Below the pieces are notes generated by a model. That model saw only the letters and a list, made by a program, of their open reading frames with translations, was not told the DNA's origin and ran no database searches. Shown piece by piece: positions 44,760 through 53,741 of a stretch of 64,000 nucleotides of DNA. Each line of letters opens with the position of its first letter. Within the stretch, counting starts at the first letter, position 1. The stretch is from Thalassospira sp. MCCC 1A01428 (GTDB lineage Bacteria > Pseudomonadota > Alphaproteobacteria > Rhodospirillales > Thalassospiraceae). Position numbers and translations under genes: made by a program. The DNA lies in assembly GCF_002115825.1 (NCBI RefSeq), contig NZ_JFJZ01000022.1, positions 1 through 64,000 on the forward strand, given 5' to 3'.

Positions 44760-46349
44760 ATGCGCAAGCTAATCGCAGGGCTGATTCTGGGAACCGCTTT
44801 GGCTTCGGCCCCGATATCGGCCATGGCAGAAACCCCTAAAAACGCGCTGATCATGGCGTTTTCAATCGATGACATCATCACCCTTGATCCGGCAGAAATT
44901 TTTGAATTTTCCGGCGCTGAATATTCCGGCAACACCTATGACCGCCTGATCGGTTATGACATCGACGACGTGTCCAAAATTCACGGCGTTGTTGCCGAAA
45001 GCTGGGACATCTCCGACGACGGCATGACCTACACATTTAAAATTCGCGACGGCATCAAATTCGCATCCGGCGATGCCCTTACCGCCGAAGATGCCGCATT
45101 TTCGCTGCGTCGTGTAATCAAACTGGACCTGTCACCCGCCTTTATTCTGGGACAGTTCGGTTTGACCAAAGAAAATGTCGACACACAAATTACCGCACCC
45201 GATGACCACACACTGGTCCTGAAGGTCGACAAGCCTTATGCACCGACCTTTGTTCTGTATTGCCTCACGGCAGGTGTTGGTTCGGTTATTGATAAAAAAG
45301 AAGTCATGGCCCATGAAAAAGACGGCGATATGGGGCATGAATGGCTGAAAACCAACTATGCCGGTTCCGGTCCGTTCGAACTTAACAAATGGACCCCGAA
45401 TGAAAGCCTGTCGCTGGTTGCCAACGACAATTACTGGGATGGCGCGCCGGCAATGAAGCGCGTGATCATTCGAAATGTAACCGAAGCTGCGTCTCAGCAA
45501 TTGTTGCTGCAAAAAGGCGATATCGATATTGCCCGCAATCTTGAAGCCGACCAGCTGGCAGCCCTTAAGGGTAATGACGACATCAACTTCCAGAAACGGG
45601 CCAAAGGCACGGTCTGGTATCTGGGTCTGTCGCAGAAAAACGAATATCTGTCGAACCCCAAAGTTCGTGAAGCCCTGAAATATCTGGTCGATTATAATGG
45701 CATTGCCGATACCATTCTGGCAGGTCGCGGCACCATTCATCAGGCATTTTTGCCCGATGGCTTCCTTGGCGCCTCGAACGACAATCCCTATAAACTTGAT
45801 GTCGATAAAGCCAAGGAACTGCTAAAAGAAGCAGGTTACCCGGATGGCTTTAGCCTAACCATGGACACCCGCAACACCACCGCCATTACCGCTATGGCGC
45901 AGTCATTGCAGGCAACCTGGGCCCAGGCTGGTATCAATCTTGAAATCATCCCGGGTGATGGTGGACAGACCCTGACCAAATACCGTGCCCGCCAGCACGA
46001 CATTTATATTGGCCGTTGGGGTGCCGACTATCAGGACCCGAACACCAACGCATCGACCTTTGCCTGGAACCCGGATAATTCCGACGATGCCGCAGCAAAA
46101 CCGCTGGCATGGCGTAACAGCTGGGATCCGAAAGAAATGACGGCCGAAACCGAAGCCGCCATTCTTGAACGCGACACCCAGAAACGTATCGATATGTACA
46201 AGGACCTTCAGAAAAAGGTCATGGAGCGCGGTCCGTTTGTGGTGATGTTCCAGGAAACCGAAATTGCCGGTGTCCGCAGCAATGTTCATAACTTCAAACT
46301 TGGGCCGTCGTTTGACGACAACAAATATCGTTTTGTGACCAAGGACTAA
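44760..46349 (+). CDS. Peptide ABC transporter substrate-binding protein (SBP family 5)
   Basis: Periplasmic binding protein of the DppA/OppA type, 529 aa, with a signal peptide cleaved after ISAMA. The family-5 features are IGYDIDDVSKIHGVVAESWDISDDGMTYTFKIRDGIKF near residue 62, where the substrate-binding lobe starts, and YLGLSQKNEYLSNPKVREALKYLVDY in the middle. First gene of an operon with two permeases, two ATPases and a dipeptidase, which implies a peptide ligand. GGGAGG precedes the ATG. Confidence 0.92.
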   Translation: MRKLIAGLILGTALASAPISAMAETPKNALIMAFSIDDIITLDPAEIFEFSGAEYSGNTYDRLIGYDIDDVSKIHGVVAESWDISDDGMTYTFKIRDGIKFASGDALTAEDAAFSLRRVIKLDLSPAFILGQFGLTKENVDTQITAPDDHTLVLKVDKPYAPTFVLYCLTAGVGSVIDKKEVMAHEKDGDMGHEWLKTNYAGSGPFELNKWTPNESLSLVANDNYWDGAPAMKRVIIRNVTEAASQQLLLQKGDIDIARNLEADQLAALKGNDDINFQKRAKGTVWYLGLSQKNEYLSNPKVREALKYLVDYNGIADTILAGRGTIHQAFLPDGFLGASNDNPYKLDVDKAKELLKEAGYPDGFSLTMDTRNTTAITAMAQSLQATWAQAGINLEIIPGDGGQTLTKYRARQHDIYIGRWGADYQDPNTNASTFAWNPDNSDDAAAKPLAWRNSWDPKEMTAETEAAILERDTQKRIDMYKDLQKKVMERGPFVVMFQETEIAGVRSNVHNFKLGPSFDDNKYRFVTKD

Positions 46350-46360
46350 GGAACGGTTAG

Positions 46361-47428
46361 ATGTCTTCCGTGACACCAACCAGACGAGGCGGGCGCAAAC
46401 GCGCCCGTCTCCTTTCGGGGCCAGGCGGCAGCATTCTGCGCGTAGTAGCTTCCGTGATCATCACGTTTTTCGGGCTGTTGCTCGTCACCTTTCTTATCGG
46501 CCGCATATTGCCGATTGACCCGGTTATTGCCGCCGTGGGCGACCATGCCTCCGAGGCAATTTATAACCGTGTCCGCGAGGAAATGGGCTTGAACCTGCCC
46601 CTGTGGCAGCAGTTTTTTGTTTATGTAAATAATGTACTGCATGGCGATTTCGGCAAATCGATCCTGACATCTCAGCCGGTTTTGCACGATATTGCCCGGG
46701 TATTTCCCGCCACCCTTGAACTGGCAACCCTTGGCACCATCATTGGTGTGATACTGGGTGTTCCCACTGGCGTTCTTGCTGCCGTTCACAAGGGAAAATG
46801 GCCCGATCATCTGGTACGAATTTTTGGCCTTGTCGGCTATTCGATGCCGATCTTCTGGCTCGGCCTGATGGGCTTGCTGGTTTTTTACATGAAACTGGAC
46901 TGGGTTGCCGGACCGGGACGTGTAGATGCCTTTTATGCCGACTTCATCGAACCCACCACGGGTCTGATGCTGGTCGACACCCTGCTAGATGGCGATATCG
47001 ACCTGTTCTGGAATGCCGTCAGCCACATCATTTTGCCCGCGTCGCTTCTGGCGTATTTTTCGCTGGCCTATATCGCACGCATGACCCGTTCTTTCATGCT
47101 TGAGCAATTAAGCCAGGAATATATTCTGGCCGCCCGGGTCAAAGGGATTTCGGAATTTCGCATTATCTGGCGTCATGCCCTGGGCAATGTGATGGTACCG
47201 CTGGTGACCGTTATCGCCCTTTCCTATGCCAACCTGCTTGAAGGGTCGGTTTTAACCGAGACCATTTTTGCCTGGCCGGGCCTTGGGCTTTACATCACCA
47301 ATTCGTTGCTTAATGCCGATATGAATGCCGTTCTGGGTGGAACGGTTGTTGTGGGTGCTGTGTTTATCGGCGTCAATATGCTGTCCGATTTACTTTATCG
47401 CCTGCTTGATCCGCGCGCCCGAAGGTAA
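46361..47428 (+). CDS. Peptide ABC transporter permease (DppB type)
   Basis: A 355-aa inner-membrane permease with six core hydrophobic segments and the binding-protein-dependent permease loop (EYILAARVKGISEFRIIWRHALGNVMVPLVT). The N terminus has about 25 extra basic residues. It lies 11 bases after the binding-protein gene, with AAGGAA upstream. Confidence 0.92.
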   Translation: MSSVTPTRRGGRKRARLLSGPGGSILRVVASVIITFFGLLLVTFLIGRILPIDPVIAAVGDHASEAIYNRVREEMGLNLPLWQQFFVYVNNVLHGDFGKSILTSQPVLHDIARVFPATLELATLGTIIGVILGVPTGVLAAVHKGKWPDHLVRIFGLVGYSMPIFWLGLMGLLVFYMKLDWVAGPGRVDAFYADFIEPTTGLMLVDTLLDGDIDLFWNAVSHIILPASLLAYFSLAYIARMTRSFMLEQLSQEYILAARVKGISEFRIIWRHALGNVMVPLVTVIALSYANLLEGSVLTETIFAWPGLGLYITNSLLNADMNAVLGGTVVVGAVFIGVNMLSDLLYRLLDPRARR

Positions 47429-47433
47429 AAAAC

Positions 47434-48357
47434 ATGCAAACAGTGACCAATCAAAATTCCGGTGGCCTGCGGCAGTGGCTGACATCAAACACGCCCCAGT
47501 CGCGTTTTCAGGCCCGCTGTGGCCGCACATGGCTGGCATGGACCAAACTAACCGAAAACCGGCTGGCCATGATCGGGCTGGGCATTGTCGTCGCCCTGAT
47601 TCTTATTACCATTCTGGCGCCGGTTATTTCGCCCTATAATCCAATTGCCGCCGATCTGACCAAACGTATTTTACCCCCCAGTGCCGCCCACTGGTTTGGC
47701 ACCGACCAACTGGGCCGCGATATTTTATCGCGCCTGATTTACGGGGCGCAATATACCCTGATGGTGGTTGGCCTTGTTGCCATTACGGCCGCCCCGGTCG
47801 GCCTTCTGATCGGCACGATTGCAGGGTATTTTGGCGGCTGGGTTGATGCCGTTTTAATGCGCATCACCGACATTTTTCTGGCCTTCCCAAAACTGATTTT
47901 GGCACTGGCTTTTGTTTCGGCCCTTGGGCCGGGTCTGGAAAATGCCGTCTTTGCCATTGCCCTTACCGCGTGGCCCCCCTACGCCCGCATTGCCCGGGCT
48001 GAAACCATTACGGTCCGTCGGTCAGACTATATCGATGCGGCCCGCCTGCAGGGTGTTTCCAGTCGTGGGCTTATTCTGGGCCACATCATGCCGATGTGCA
48101 TCAGTTCGGTTGTTGTTCGTGTCACCCTTGATATGGCAGGCATGATTTTGATTGCCGCCGGTCTTGGCTTTTTGGGTCTGGGCGCACAGCCACCGATGCC
48201 GGAATGGGGTGCCATGGTTTCCGAAGGTCGGCAGTTCCTGTTGCAACAATGGTGGGTCTCAACCGTGCCGGGTCTGGCTATTTTTGTTGTCAGTCTGGGC
48301 TTTAACCTTTTGGGTGACGGTTTGCGCGATGTGCTTGATCCGCGTGGAGGAGACTGA
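47434..48357 (+). CDS. Peptide ABC transporter permease (DppC type)
   Basis: A 307-aa permease. The DppC hallmarks are HWFGTDQLGRDILSRLIYGAQYTLMVG-type sequence near residue 88 and the EAA loop around RSDYIDAARLQGVSSRGLILGHIMP. Five bases separate it from the DppB-type gene, so translation is probably coupled. Confidence 0.92.
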   Translation: MQTVTNQNSGGLRQWLTSNTPQSRFQARCGRTWLAWTKLTENRLAMIGLGIVVALILITILAPVISPYNPIAADLTKRILPPSAAHWFGTDQLGRDILSRLIYGAQYTLMVVGLVAITAAPVGLLIGTIAGYFGGWVDAVLMRITDIFLAFPKLILALAFVSALGPGLENAVFAIALTAWPPYARIARAETITVRRSDYIDAARLQGVSSRGLILGHIMPMCISSVVVRVTLDMAGMILIAAGLGFLGLGAQPPMPEWGAMVSEGRQFLLQQWWVSTVPGLAIFVVSLGFNLLGDGLRDVLDPRGGD

Positions 48358-48359
48358 CC

Positions 48360-49202
48360 ATGACCAGTGAAACCCTGTTATCTGTTAAAAATCTGGCGGT
48401 CAGCTTCACCACATCAAAGGGGCCGGTGAATGCTGTGCGCGGTGTTTCGTTTGATCTGGGCCGCGAAAGGCTGGGCATTGTGGGCGAGTCCGGTTCGGGC
48501 AAGTCGCAAACCGGGCGGGCCATTTTGGGCCTGACCGCAGCCAATGGCAGCATTACGGCAGATAAAATGCAATTTCATGACGTCGATTTGCGCCATCTTT
48601 CGCCCAAACAATGGCGCAAGGTGCGGGGTGCGCGCATTTCCATGATCATGCAGGACCCGAAATATTCGCTCAATCCGGTCATGACGATTGGCGACCAGAT
48701 TATCGAGGCCTATCGCGAACACCACAAGGTCGGCACCAAAGAAGCCACCCACCGTGCGATTGAAATGCTGGAAGCGGTTAAAATTCGCGATCCGCAACGT
48801 GTGTTCAAATCCTATCCGCACGAGGTTTCCGGCGGCATGGGCCAGCGCGTGATGATTGCGATGATGCTGATCCCGGACCCCGAATTGCTGATCGCCGATG
48901 AACCCACATCTGCCCTTGATGTAACGGTGCAGCTTCAGGTCATGGCAATTCTGGATGATCTGGTCCGTGAACGTGGCATGGCACTGATTTTCATCAGCCA
49001 TGATTTGCATCTGGTTTCAAGTTTCTGCGACCGGGTTCTGGTGATGTATCAGGGCCATGTGGTCGAGGAAATTCGGGCAAGCGAGCTGGATCAGGCCAAA
49101 CATCCCTATACGCAGGGCCTGTTAAACTGCCTGCCGAAAATGGATGGCAACCACGACGACCTGCCGGTATTGCAACGTCAGGCAAGCTGGGCCGAGGGAT
49201 AA
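48360..49202 (+). CDS. Peptide ABC transporter ATPase (DppD type)
   Basis: A 280-aa ABC ATPase: Walker A GESGSGKS near residue 43, Q-loop [10 protein letters not shown], signature [15 protein letters not shown], Walker [13 protein letters not shown] and the switch histidine in FISHDLHLV. The short C terminus lacks a long oligopeptide-transporter extension. Starts two bases after the DppC-type stop, with GGAGGAG upstream. Confidence 0.92.
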   Translation: MTSETLLSVKNLAVSFTTSKGPVNAVRGVSFDLGRERLGIVGESGSGKSQTGRAILGLTAANGSITADKMQFHDVDLRHLSPKQWRKVRGARISMIMQDPKYSLNPVMTIGDQIIEAYREHHKVGTKEATHRAIEMLEAVKIRDPQRVFKSYPHEVSGGMGQRVMIAMMLIPDPELLIADEPTSALDVTVQLQVMAILDDLVRERGMALIFISHDLHLVSSFCDRVLVMYQGHVVEEIRASELDQAKHPYTQGLLNCLPKMDGNHDDLPVLQRQASWAEG

Positions 49203-49206
49203 GACC

Positions 49207-49971
49207 ATGATTGAAATTAAAAATCTGAATGCGTGGTTTGGTGAAAACCATGTCCTTAAAGACGTTTCGCTAAAGGTTCCTGCCAACGGCTCGTTCGGGC
49301 TGGTCGGCGAATCGGGCTCGGGAAAATCCACTGTTTTGCGCACCATGACCGGCCTGGTCGAGGACTGGGAAGGAAACATCGTGGTCGGTGGCCAGGAACT
49401 TGGCCACAAACGCAACAAGGATTTCTACCGCCAGGTTCAAATGGTGTTTCAGGACCCGTTCGGATCGCTTCATCCGCGTCACACCATCGACCGTATTTTA
49501 AGCGAACCCGTTGCCGTGCATAAGCTGGGAAATTCCGATGCACGTGTCATCAAGGTGCTCGAACAGGTCGGACTGGATAACTCGTTCCGGTTTCGCTATC
49601 CGCATCAGCTTTCCGGCGGGCAGCGCCAGCGTGTGTCAATTGCCCGTGCCCTTATCCTTGAGCCACGGGTTCTGCTGCTAGATGAACCGACATCGGCACT
49701 GGATGTGTCAATTCAGGCAGAAGTCCTTAATTTGCTCTCGGCATTGCGCCGCGACCTGGGGCTGACCTATATCATGGTCAGTCACGATCTTGCGGTTGTG
49801 GCCCATGTCTGCGACGATATTGCCATTATGAACCATGGCCGCATTGTTGAACGCGCCACTGCCAGCCAGCTTGCCCAGGGTTCGCTTGAACATCCCTATT
49901 CACAACAGCTTTACAAAGCCGCCGGTGGATATGACCGTGCCGTTATTGACAGCTTTGTTGATTGGGACTGA
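49207..49971 (+). CDS. Peptide ABC transporter ATPase (DppF type)
   Basis: A 254-aa ABC ATPase with Walker [11 protein letters not shown]-loop FQDPFGSLHPRHTI (typical of DppF), signature LSGGQRQRVSIARAL, Walker [13 protein letters not shown] and VSHDLAVV. It pairs with the DppD-type subunit as a heterodimer. The ATG at 49207 is four bases after the previous stop; a longer frame overlaps the previous gene and is not real. Confidence 0.92.
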   Translation: MIEIKNLNAWFGENHVLKDVSLKVPANGSFGLVGESGSGKSTVLRTMTGLVEDWEGNIVVGGQELGHKRNKDFYRQVQMVFQDPFGSLHPRHTIDRILSEPVAVHKLGNSDARVIKVLEQVGLDNSFRFRYPHQLSGGQRQRVSIARALILEPRVLLLDEPTSALDVSIQAEVLNLLSALRRDLGLTYIMVSHDLAVVAHVCDDIAIMNHGRIVERATASQLAQGSLEHPYSQQLYKAAGGYDRAVIDSFVDWD

Positions 49972-49982
49972 CCGGAGTTACC

Positions 49983-51032
49983 ATGACAATCGCCACCAAC
50001 ACCGAATTTGCCACCCCGTTCGCCCCGGCCGATAGCGCATTAAGCGACTATAAACGCCAGCACGTCCCCTCCTTTACCTGGGATGCGCATGCCTGCCTGC
50101 CGCTGGACCCGATCATTCCGATCGACCTGCTTGATACCTATCGGGCTGGACATATCGATTATGTCTGCATCAATGTCGGCATGGATATGAATTCGGTGGC
50201 GCATATCATGCGGGTGATCGCCGATTTCCGCGCCAAAATTGGGGCCCACCCCGACAAATATATGCAAATCGAAAGTTTTGATGATCTGACAAAGGCAAAA
50301 AAGGCCGGTCTTCTGGGGGTTGGCTTTGACCTTGAAGGGTCAATGATGCTGCAGGACATGCCCGAAATGGTGCCGGTTTTTGCCAAGCTGGGCGTCAAGC
50401 AAATCCACTTTGCCTATAACCGCAACAATTCAGTCGCGGGCGGCTGCCATGATGATGATATTCCGCTCACCGCGCTCGGCCACGAGATGGTCAAAGCCGT
50501 GAATGCGGCGGGCATGATCATGGATTGTTCCCATACCGGGCGGCAAAGCAGCCTTGACATTATGCGCACATCCACCAAGCCGGTGGTGTTTAGCCATGCC
50601 AACCCCAAAGAACTGGGCGGGCATGAACGCTGCATTGACGACGAACAGATCAAGGCCTGTGCTGATACCAATGGCGTGATTGGGGTCTGTGGTTTCCAGC
50701 GTTTCATGAAATCGGCCAATGCCCCCGAAGTTCCCGACATGCTGCGCCATATCAATTATCTGGTGGAACTGGTGGGCATTAACCATGTCGGCATTGGTTT
50801 GGACACCATGCCATCTGTCAAAGGGGCTAATGACTTCCCCGAAGGCGTTGACCGGGCCTATTACTGGCCGGCAGAGCGCGGTTATGGCCCCAATGCTGGC
50901 GGTGCGGCTGTGTTTGACCCACGCAAGCTCCCTGCCCTTGCCGACGCCCTGATCAACGAAGGCTATTTGCCCGATATGGTTGATAAAATCATGGGTGAAA
51001 ATTTCGTCCGGGTGGCGAAGGAAAGCTGGTAA
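49983..51032 (+). CDS. Dipeptidase, peptidase family M19 (renal-dipeptidase-like)
   Basis: A 349-aa TIM-barrel metallopeptidase that should cleave the imported dipeptide in the cytoplasm; no signal peptide is seen. Conserved M19 positions are present: Glu in FDLEGSMML, His in MDCSHTGRQ, His in FSHANPKEL and Asp in GIGLDTM. The N-terminal metal motif, normally HxD, reads H36-A-C38, so one metal ligand is replaced by Cys. M19 enzymes also accept D-residues and some beta-lactams, so the substrate is open. It is 11 bases after the DppF-type gene, with GGAG upstream, and belongs to the operon. Confidence 0.88.
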   Translation: MTIATNTEFATPFAPADSALSDYKRQHVPSFTWDAHACLPLDPIIPIDLLDTYRAGHIDYVCINVGMDMNSVAHIMRVIADFRAKIGAHPDKYMQIESFDDLTKAKKAGLLGVGFDLEGSMMLQDMPEMVPVFAKLGVKQIHFAYNRNNSVAGGCHDDDIPLTALGHEMVKAVNAAGMIMDCSHTGRQSSLDIMRTSTKPVVFSHANPKELGGHERCIDDEQIKACADTNGVIGVCGFQRFMKSANAPEVPDMLRHINYLVELVGINHVGIGLDTMPSVKGANDFPEGVDRAYYWPAERGYGPNAGGAAVFDPRKLPALADALINEGYLPDMVDKIMGENFVRVAKESW

Positions 51033-51108
51033 AGCGCCAGGCAACATATTGTTCCCGACCCGGGAAACCGGGTGGGGAACCTTGCCATTACAATAACAGG
51101 AACACCGG

Positions 51109-52059
51109 TTGACGCCACAGACCAACCCGACAAGCACAAACACCCACAGTCCAACGCCCGCGCGCACGTCTCCCCTGGGCATGGATAATTTTGTTCCAAG
51201 CCGCAACCTTTTGGGAACCAAAGGTGCCGCCGGGAACGACATTTACATACAGATCTATTCACATCAGGCAAAGACGGCAGCATTTCTGGTTCCTGCCGTG
51301 GCTGAACCTATGCTGGTTTGGGTCGTTCGCGGATCGGCAATTGTCGAAGAACGTGAAATCGGAGGCGACTGGCAAACATCTCATGTCAAATCACATGATT
51401 TTTTCCTGACCCATTCTCACAGTCCATATGAAATTCGCTGGCAGGCTAATGACGACACCCCGTTTGAGGTCATGCACCTTTATTTGCCCATTCCCCTGCT
51501 TGAAACCGTCGCAAGAAAAACACCAAAGCAAACAGGCCAATCTTATTCCTGTTTTCTTGGTGAAGTTTCAGGAATTCGTGATGAAAAGGTCAGTACATTT
51601 CTGGGGCTGATTTACAATGAAATAACCAGCACTCAGCCCGCTAGCCTGACCTATATTGAGGGAATTGTGCAAAGCCTTACCGTCCATCTTGTGCGTCAAT
51701 ATGGACGGTCCGATAAAGATGCGAAAAACAGCGGCTCGCGGTTGCCTGCACACCGGCTGCATCGCGTTCAGTCCTATTTCAGGGACCACCTTGACGAAAA
51801 ATTCGACCTTGATATCTGTGCCAAGGAAGCGGGATTAAGCCCTTATCATTTTTCACGGCTGTTTAAGAAAACAACCGGCACAACGCCATCACATTATTTT
51901 ATCGCGCAAAAAATAGCAAAATCACAACAATTAATGCGCGAAACCGATTTAAGCATTCTGGAGATATCCCTAATGCTGGGATACGAGAGTTCCAGCCATT
52001 TTTCCAAGATTTTTAAACGCGAAACCGGTGTCACACCTCGACAGTATCGCCAGAAATAA
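51109..52059 (+). CDS. AraC-family transcriptional regulator
   Basis: A 316-aa regulator with an N-terminal cupin-like sensor (about 30-190) and a C-terminal pair of helix-turn-helix motifs (about 218-316): LDICAKEAGLSPYHFSRLFKKTTG and ILEISLMLGYESSSHFSKIFKRETG. The likely start is TTG at 51109, with AGGA seven bases upstream; the first ATG (51181) has no ribosome-binding site. Directly after the peptide-uptake/dipeptidase operon in the same direction, it probably controls that operon in response to the peptide or its products. Confidence 0.87.
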   Translation: MTPQTNPTSTNTHSPTPARTSPLGMDNFVPSRNLLGTKGAAGNDIYIQIYSHQAKTAAFLVPAVAEPMLVWVVRGSAIVEEREIGGDWQTSHVKSHDFFLTHSHSPYEIRWQANDDTPFEVMHLYLPIPLLETVARKTPKQTGQSYSCFLGEVSGIRDEKVSTFLGLIYNEITSTQPASLTYIEGIVQSLTVHLVRQYGRSDKDAKNSGSRLPAHRLHRVQSYFRDHLDEKFDLDICAKEAGLSPYHFSRLFKKTTGTTPSHYFIAQKIAKSQQLMRETDLSILEISLMLGYESSSHFSKIFKRETGVTPRQYRQK

Positions 52060-52170
52060 ACCTTCCCCAACCGACCAAAAGCAAAATTTTGCGCAAAAAC
52101 GCGATAGTTTTCGCAATCCACCGCGAGAAGAAAAAAGCACCCCCTCGTAGGATCTGCCCTGTTGAGCAAC

Positions 52171-52200
52171 CCGATATGTCACCGCACGACGGTGGATCGG
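52171..52200. repeat. Nested inverted repeat before the SDR gene
   Basis: CCGAT and ATCGG enclose CACCG-CACGA-CGGTG. It ends 25 bases before the SDR start, so it would be either an operator or a leader hairpin. Confidence 0.4.
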
Positions 52201-52225
52201 GACTCTATCTTGACAGGAGTTCGAA

Positions 52226-52975
52226 ATGTCCAATCTTGAAGGTAAAACAGCCCTTATTACCGGTGCATCAAGCGGCATTGGCGCGGCCACCGCCCGCAAA
52301 CTGGCAGAGGCTGGTATCACTGTAGGTATGGCAGCCCGCCGTACTGATCGTCTTGAAACCCTGAAAACCGAAATTGAGGCCCAGGGCGGCAAAGCCGTGG
52401 TAATTAAAATGGATGTTAGCGATGTTTCATCCGTGGAGGCCGGTGTGGCAAAACTGGTTAAAACCACAGGCAGCATTGACATTTTGTTTAACAATGCCGG
52501 GCTAATGCCACTTTCAGATATCGACCAGTTTAAAACTGACGAATGGCGTCGCATGGTTGATGTAAATATCAACGGAGTTTTAAACACCACCGCAGTGGTA
52601 TTACCGCACATGATCACCGCAAAATCAGGCCATATTTTCAATACGTCCTCGATTGCCGGACGTAAAGTATTCAGTGGCCTTACGGTTTACTGCGCCACAA
52701 AACATGCCGTTACTGCGTTTTCTGACGGGTTGCGTATGGAAGTCGGCAAAAAACACAATATCCGCGTTACCTGCATTCAGCCCGGCGCAGTGGCGACAGA
52801 ACTTTACGACCAGATCAGCGACCCGGCAGTAAAGGCGCAGATGGAAAATTTGCGTAACGACATGACCTTCCTTGAAGGGGACGACATCGCCAATACCGTG
52901 CTCTACGCAGTGCAGGCCCCCGGCCATGTCGATCTGGCAGAAATCTTTATCATGCCAACCGAACAAGGCTGGTAA
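52226..52975 (+). CDS. Short-chain dehydrogenase/reductase
   Basis: A 249-aa classical SDR with the cofactor motif TGASSGIG near residue 12, NNAG near 90, and the catalytic S/YxxxK (IFNTSSIAG; YCATKHA). Arg-rich AARRTDR after the second strand favours NADP. It resembles the YdfG/serine-dehydrogenase-like group; the substrate is unknown. AGGAG precedes the ATG. Confidence 0.88.
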   Translation: MSNLEGKTALITGASSGIGAATARKLAEAGITVGMAARRTDRLETLKTEIEAQGGKAVVIKMDVSDVSSVEAGVAKLVKTTGSIDILFNNAGLMPLSDIDQFKTDEWRRMVDVNINGVLNTTAVVLPHMITAKSGHIFNTSSIAGRKVFSGLTVYCATKHAVTAFSDGLRMEVGKKHNIRVTCIQPGAVATELYDQISDPAVKAQMENLRNDMTFLEGDDIANTVLYAVQAPGHVDLAEIFIMPTEQGW

Positions 52976-53074
52976 TCCGGCATTAACAATTAATCCCGGC
53001 GCCTAAAATAGACAAAGGCAGCACCTGAATGCTGCCTTTGTCCTTCATAGCATTCCTGATGCGCAACCTGCTAA

Positions 53075-53497
53075 TCAGGCTGTCGCTTCATCCTTGCGTA
53101 CCGGACGCGGGCGGCCATTGGCATCGATGGCCACGAAGGTAAAGGTGGCTTCGGTTACCTTAATGCGCGGCGGCTGATTACGACGCAGAACCCATGCTTC
53201 AAGATGCAGGACCATGGATGTGGTGCCGATACGGTCAATATCGCCATACACGCATACAACGTCGCCAACATAAACCGGGCGATGAAATGTCATGCCATCG
53301 ACTGAAACAGTGGCAACACGGCCTTCTGCAATCTGACTGGCCAGAACACCGCCAGCAATATCCATTTGTGACATCAGCCAGCCGCCAAAAATATCGCCGC
53401 TGGGGTTGGTATCGCTTGGCATTGCCAATGTGCGGGTACACATATCACCGCGCGGCATGGTGCTGTCGGCATTGGCAGTTTCATTTTTTTCGACCAT
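53075..53497 (-). CDS. YciA-like acyl-CoA thioesterase
   Basis: A 140-aa hotdog thioesterase of the acyl-CoA hydrolase type: SDTNPSGDIFGGWLMSQMDIAGGVLA contains the active-site Asp, with VSVDGMTFHRPVYVGDVVCVYG after it. Hydrolyses acyl-CoA thioesters to free acids and CoA. Start at the ATG at 53497, which has AGGAG eight bases upstream; a GTG nine bases earlier would leave no space for a ribosome-binding site. Divergent from parE. Confidence 0.88.
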   Translation of the reverse strand: MVEKNETANADSTMPRGDMCTRTLAMPSDTNPSGDIFGGWLMSQMDIAGGVLASQIAEGRVATVSVDGMTFHRPVYVGDVVCVYGDIDRIGTTSMVLHLEAWVLRRNQPPRIKVTEATFTFVAIDANGRPRPVRKDEATA

Positions 53498-53741
53498 CGC
53501 GCTCACTCCTGAACGCCGGAAATCCGGCGCTGTCCTGTGTTTTTTTTCATCGAACCCGGTTGCATTGCAAAACGAAAAACATTTTTATGAGCCGGGATTT
53601 AAATCTTATGGTACTCGTTTATCGGCAGGCCGTACCAGCGCCGAGTTAGCTATAGCAGAAATGCATTATACGCAACATTCGCAAGCTGGCATCGGGCCGC
53701 CAGATTATTCTATTAAAACAACCAGTTGCGTTCCGGGGAAC

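Noticed and set aside
53406-53741. 112-codon N-terminal extension of ParE
   Set aside because: It overlaps the divergent thioesterase gene and does not resemble the family; the 660-aa form starting at 53742 has the normal length.
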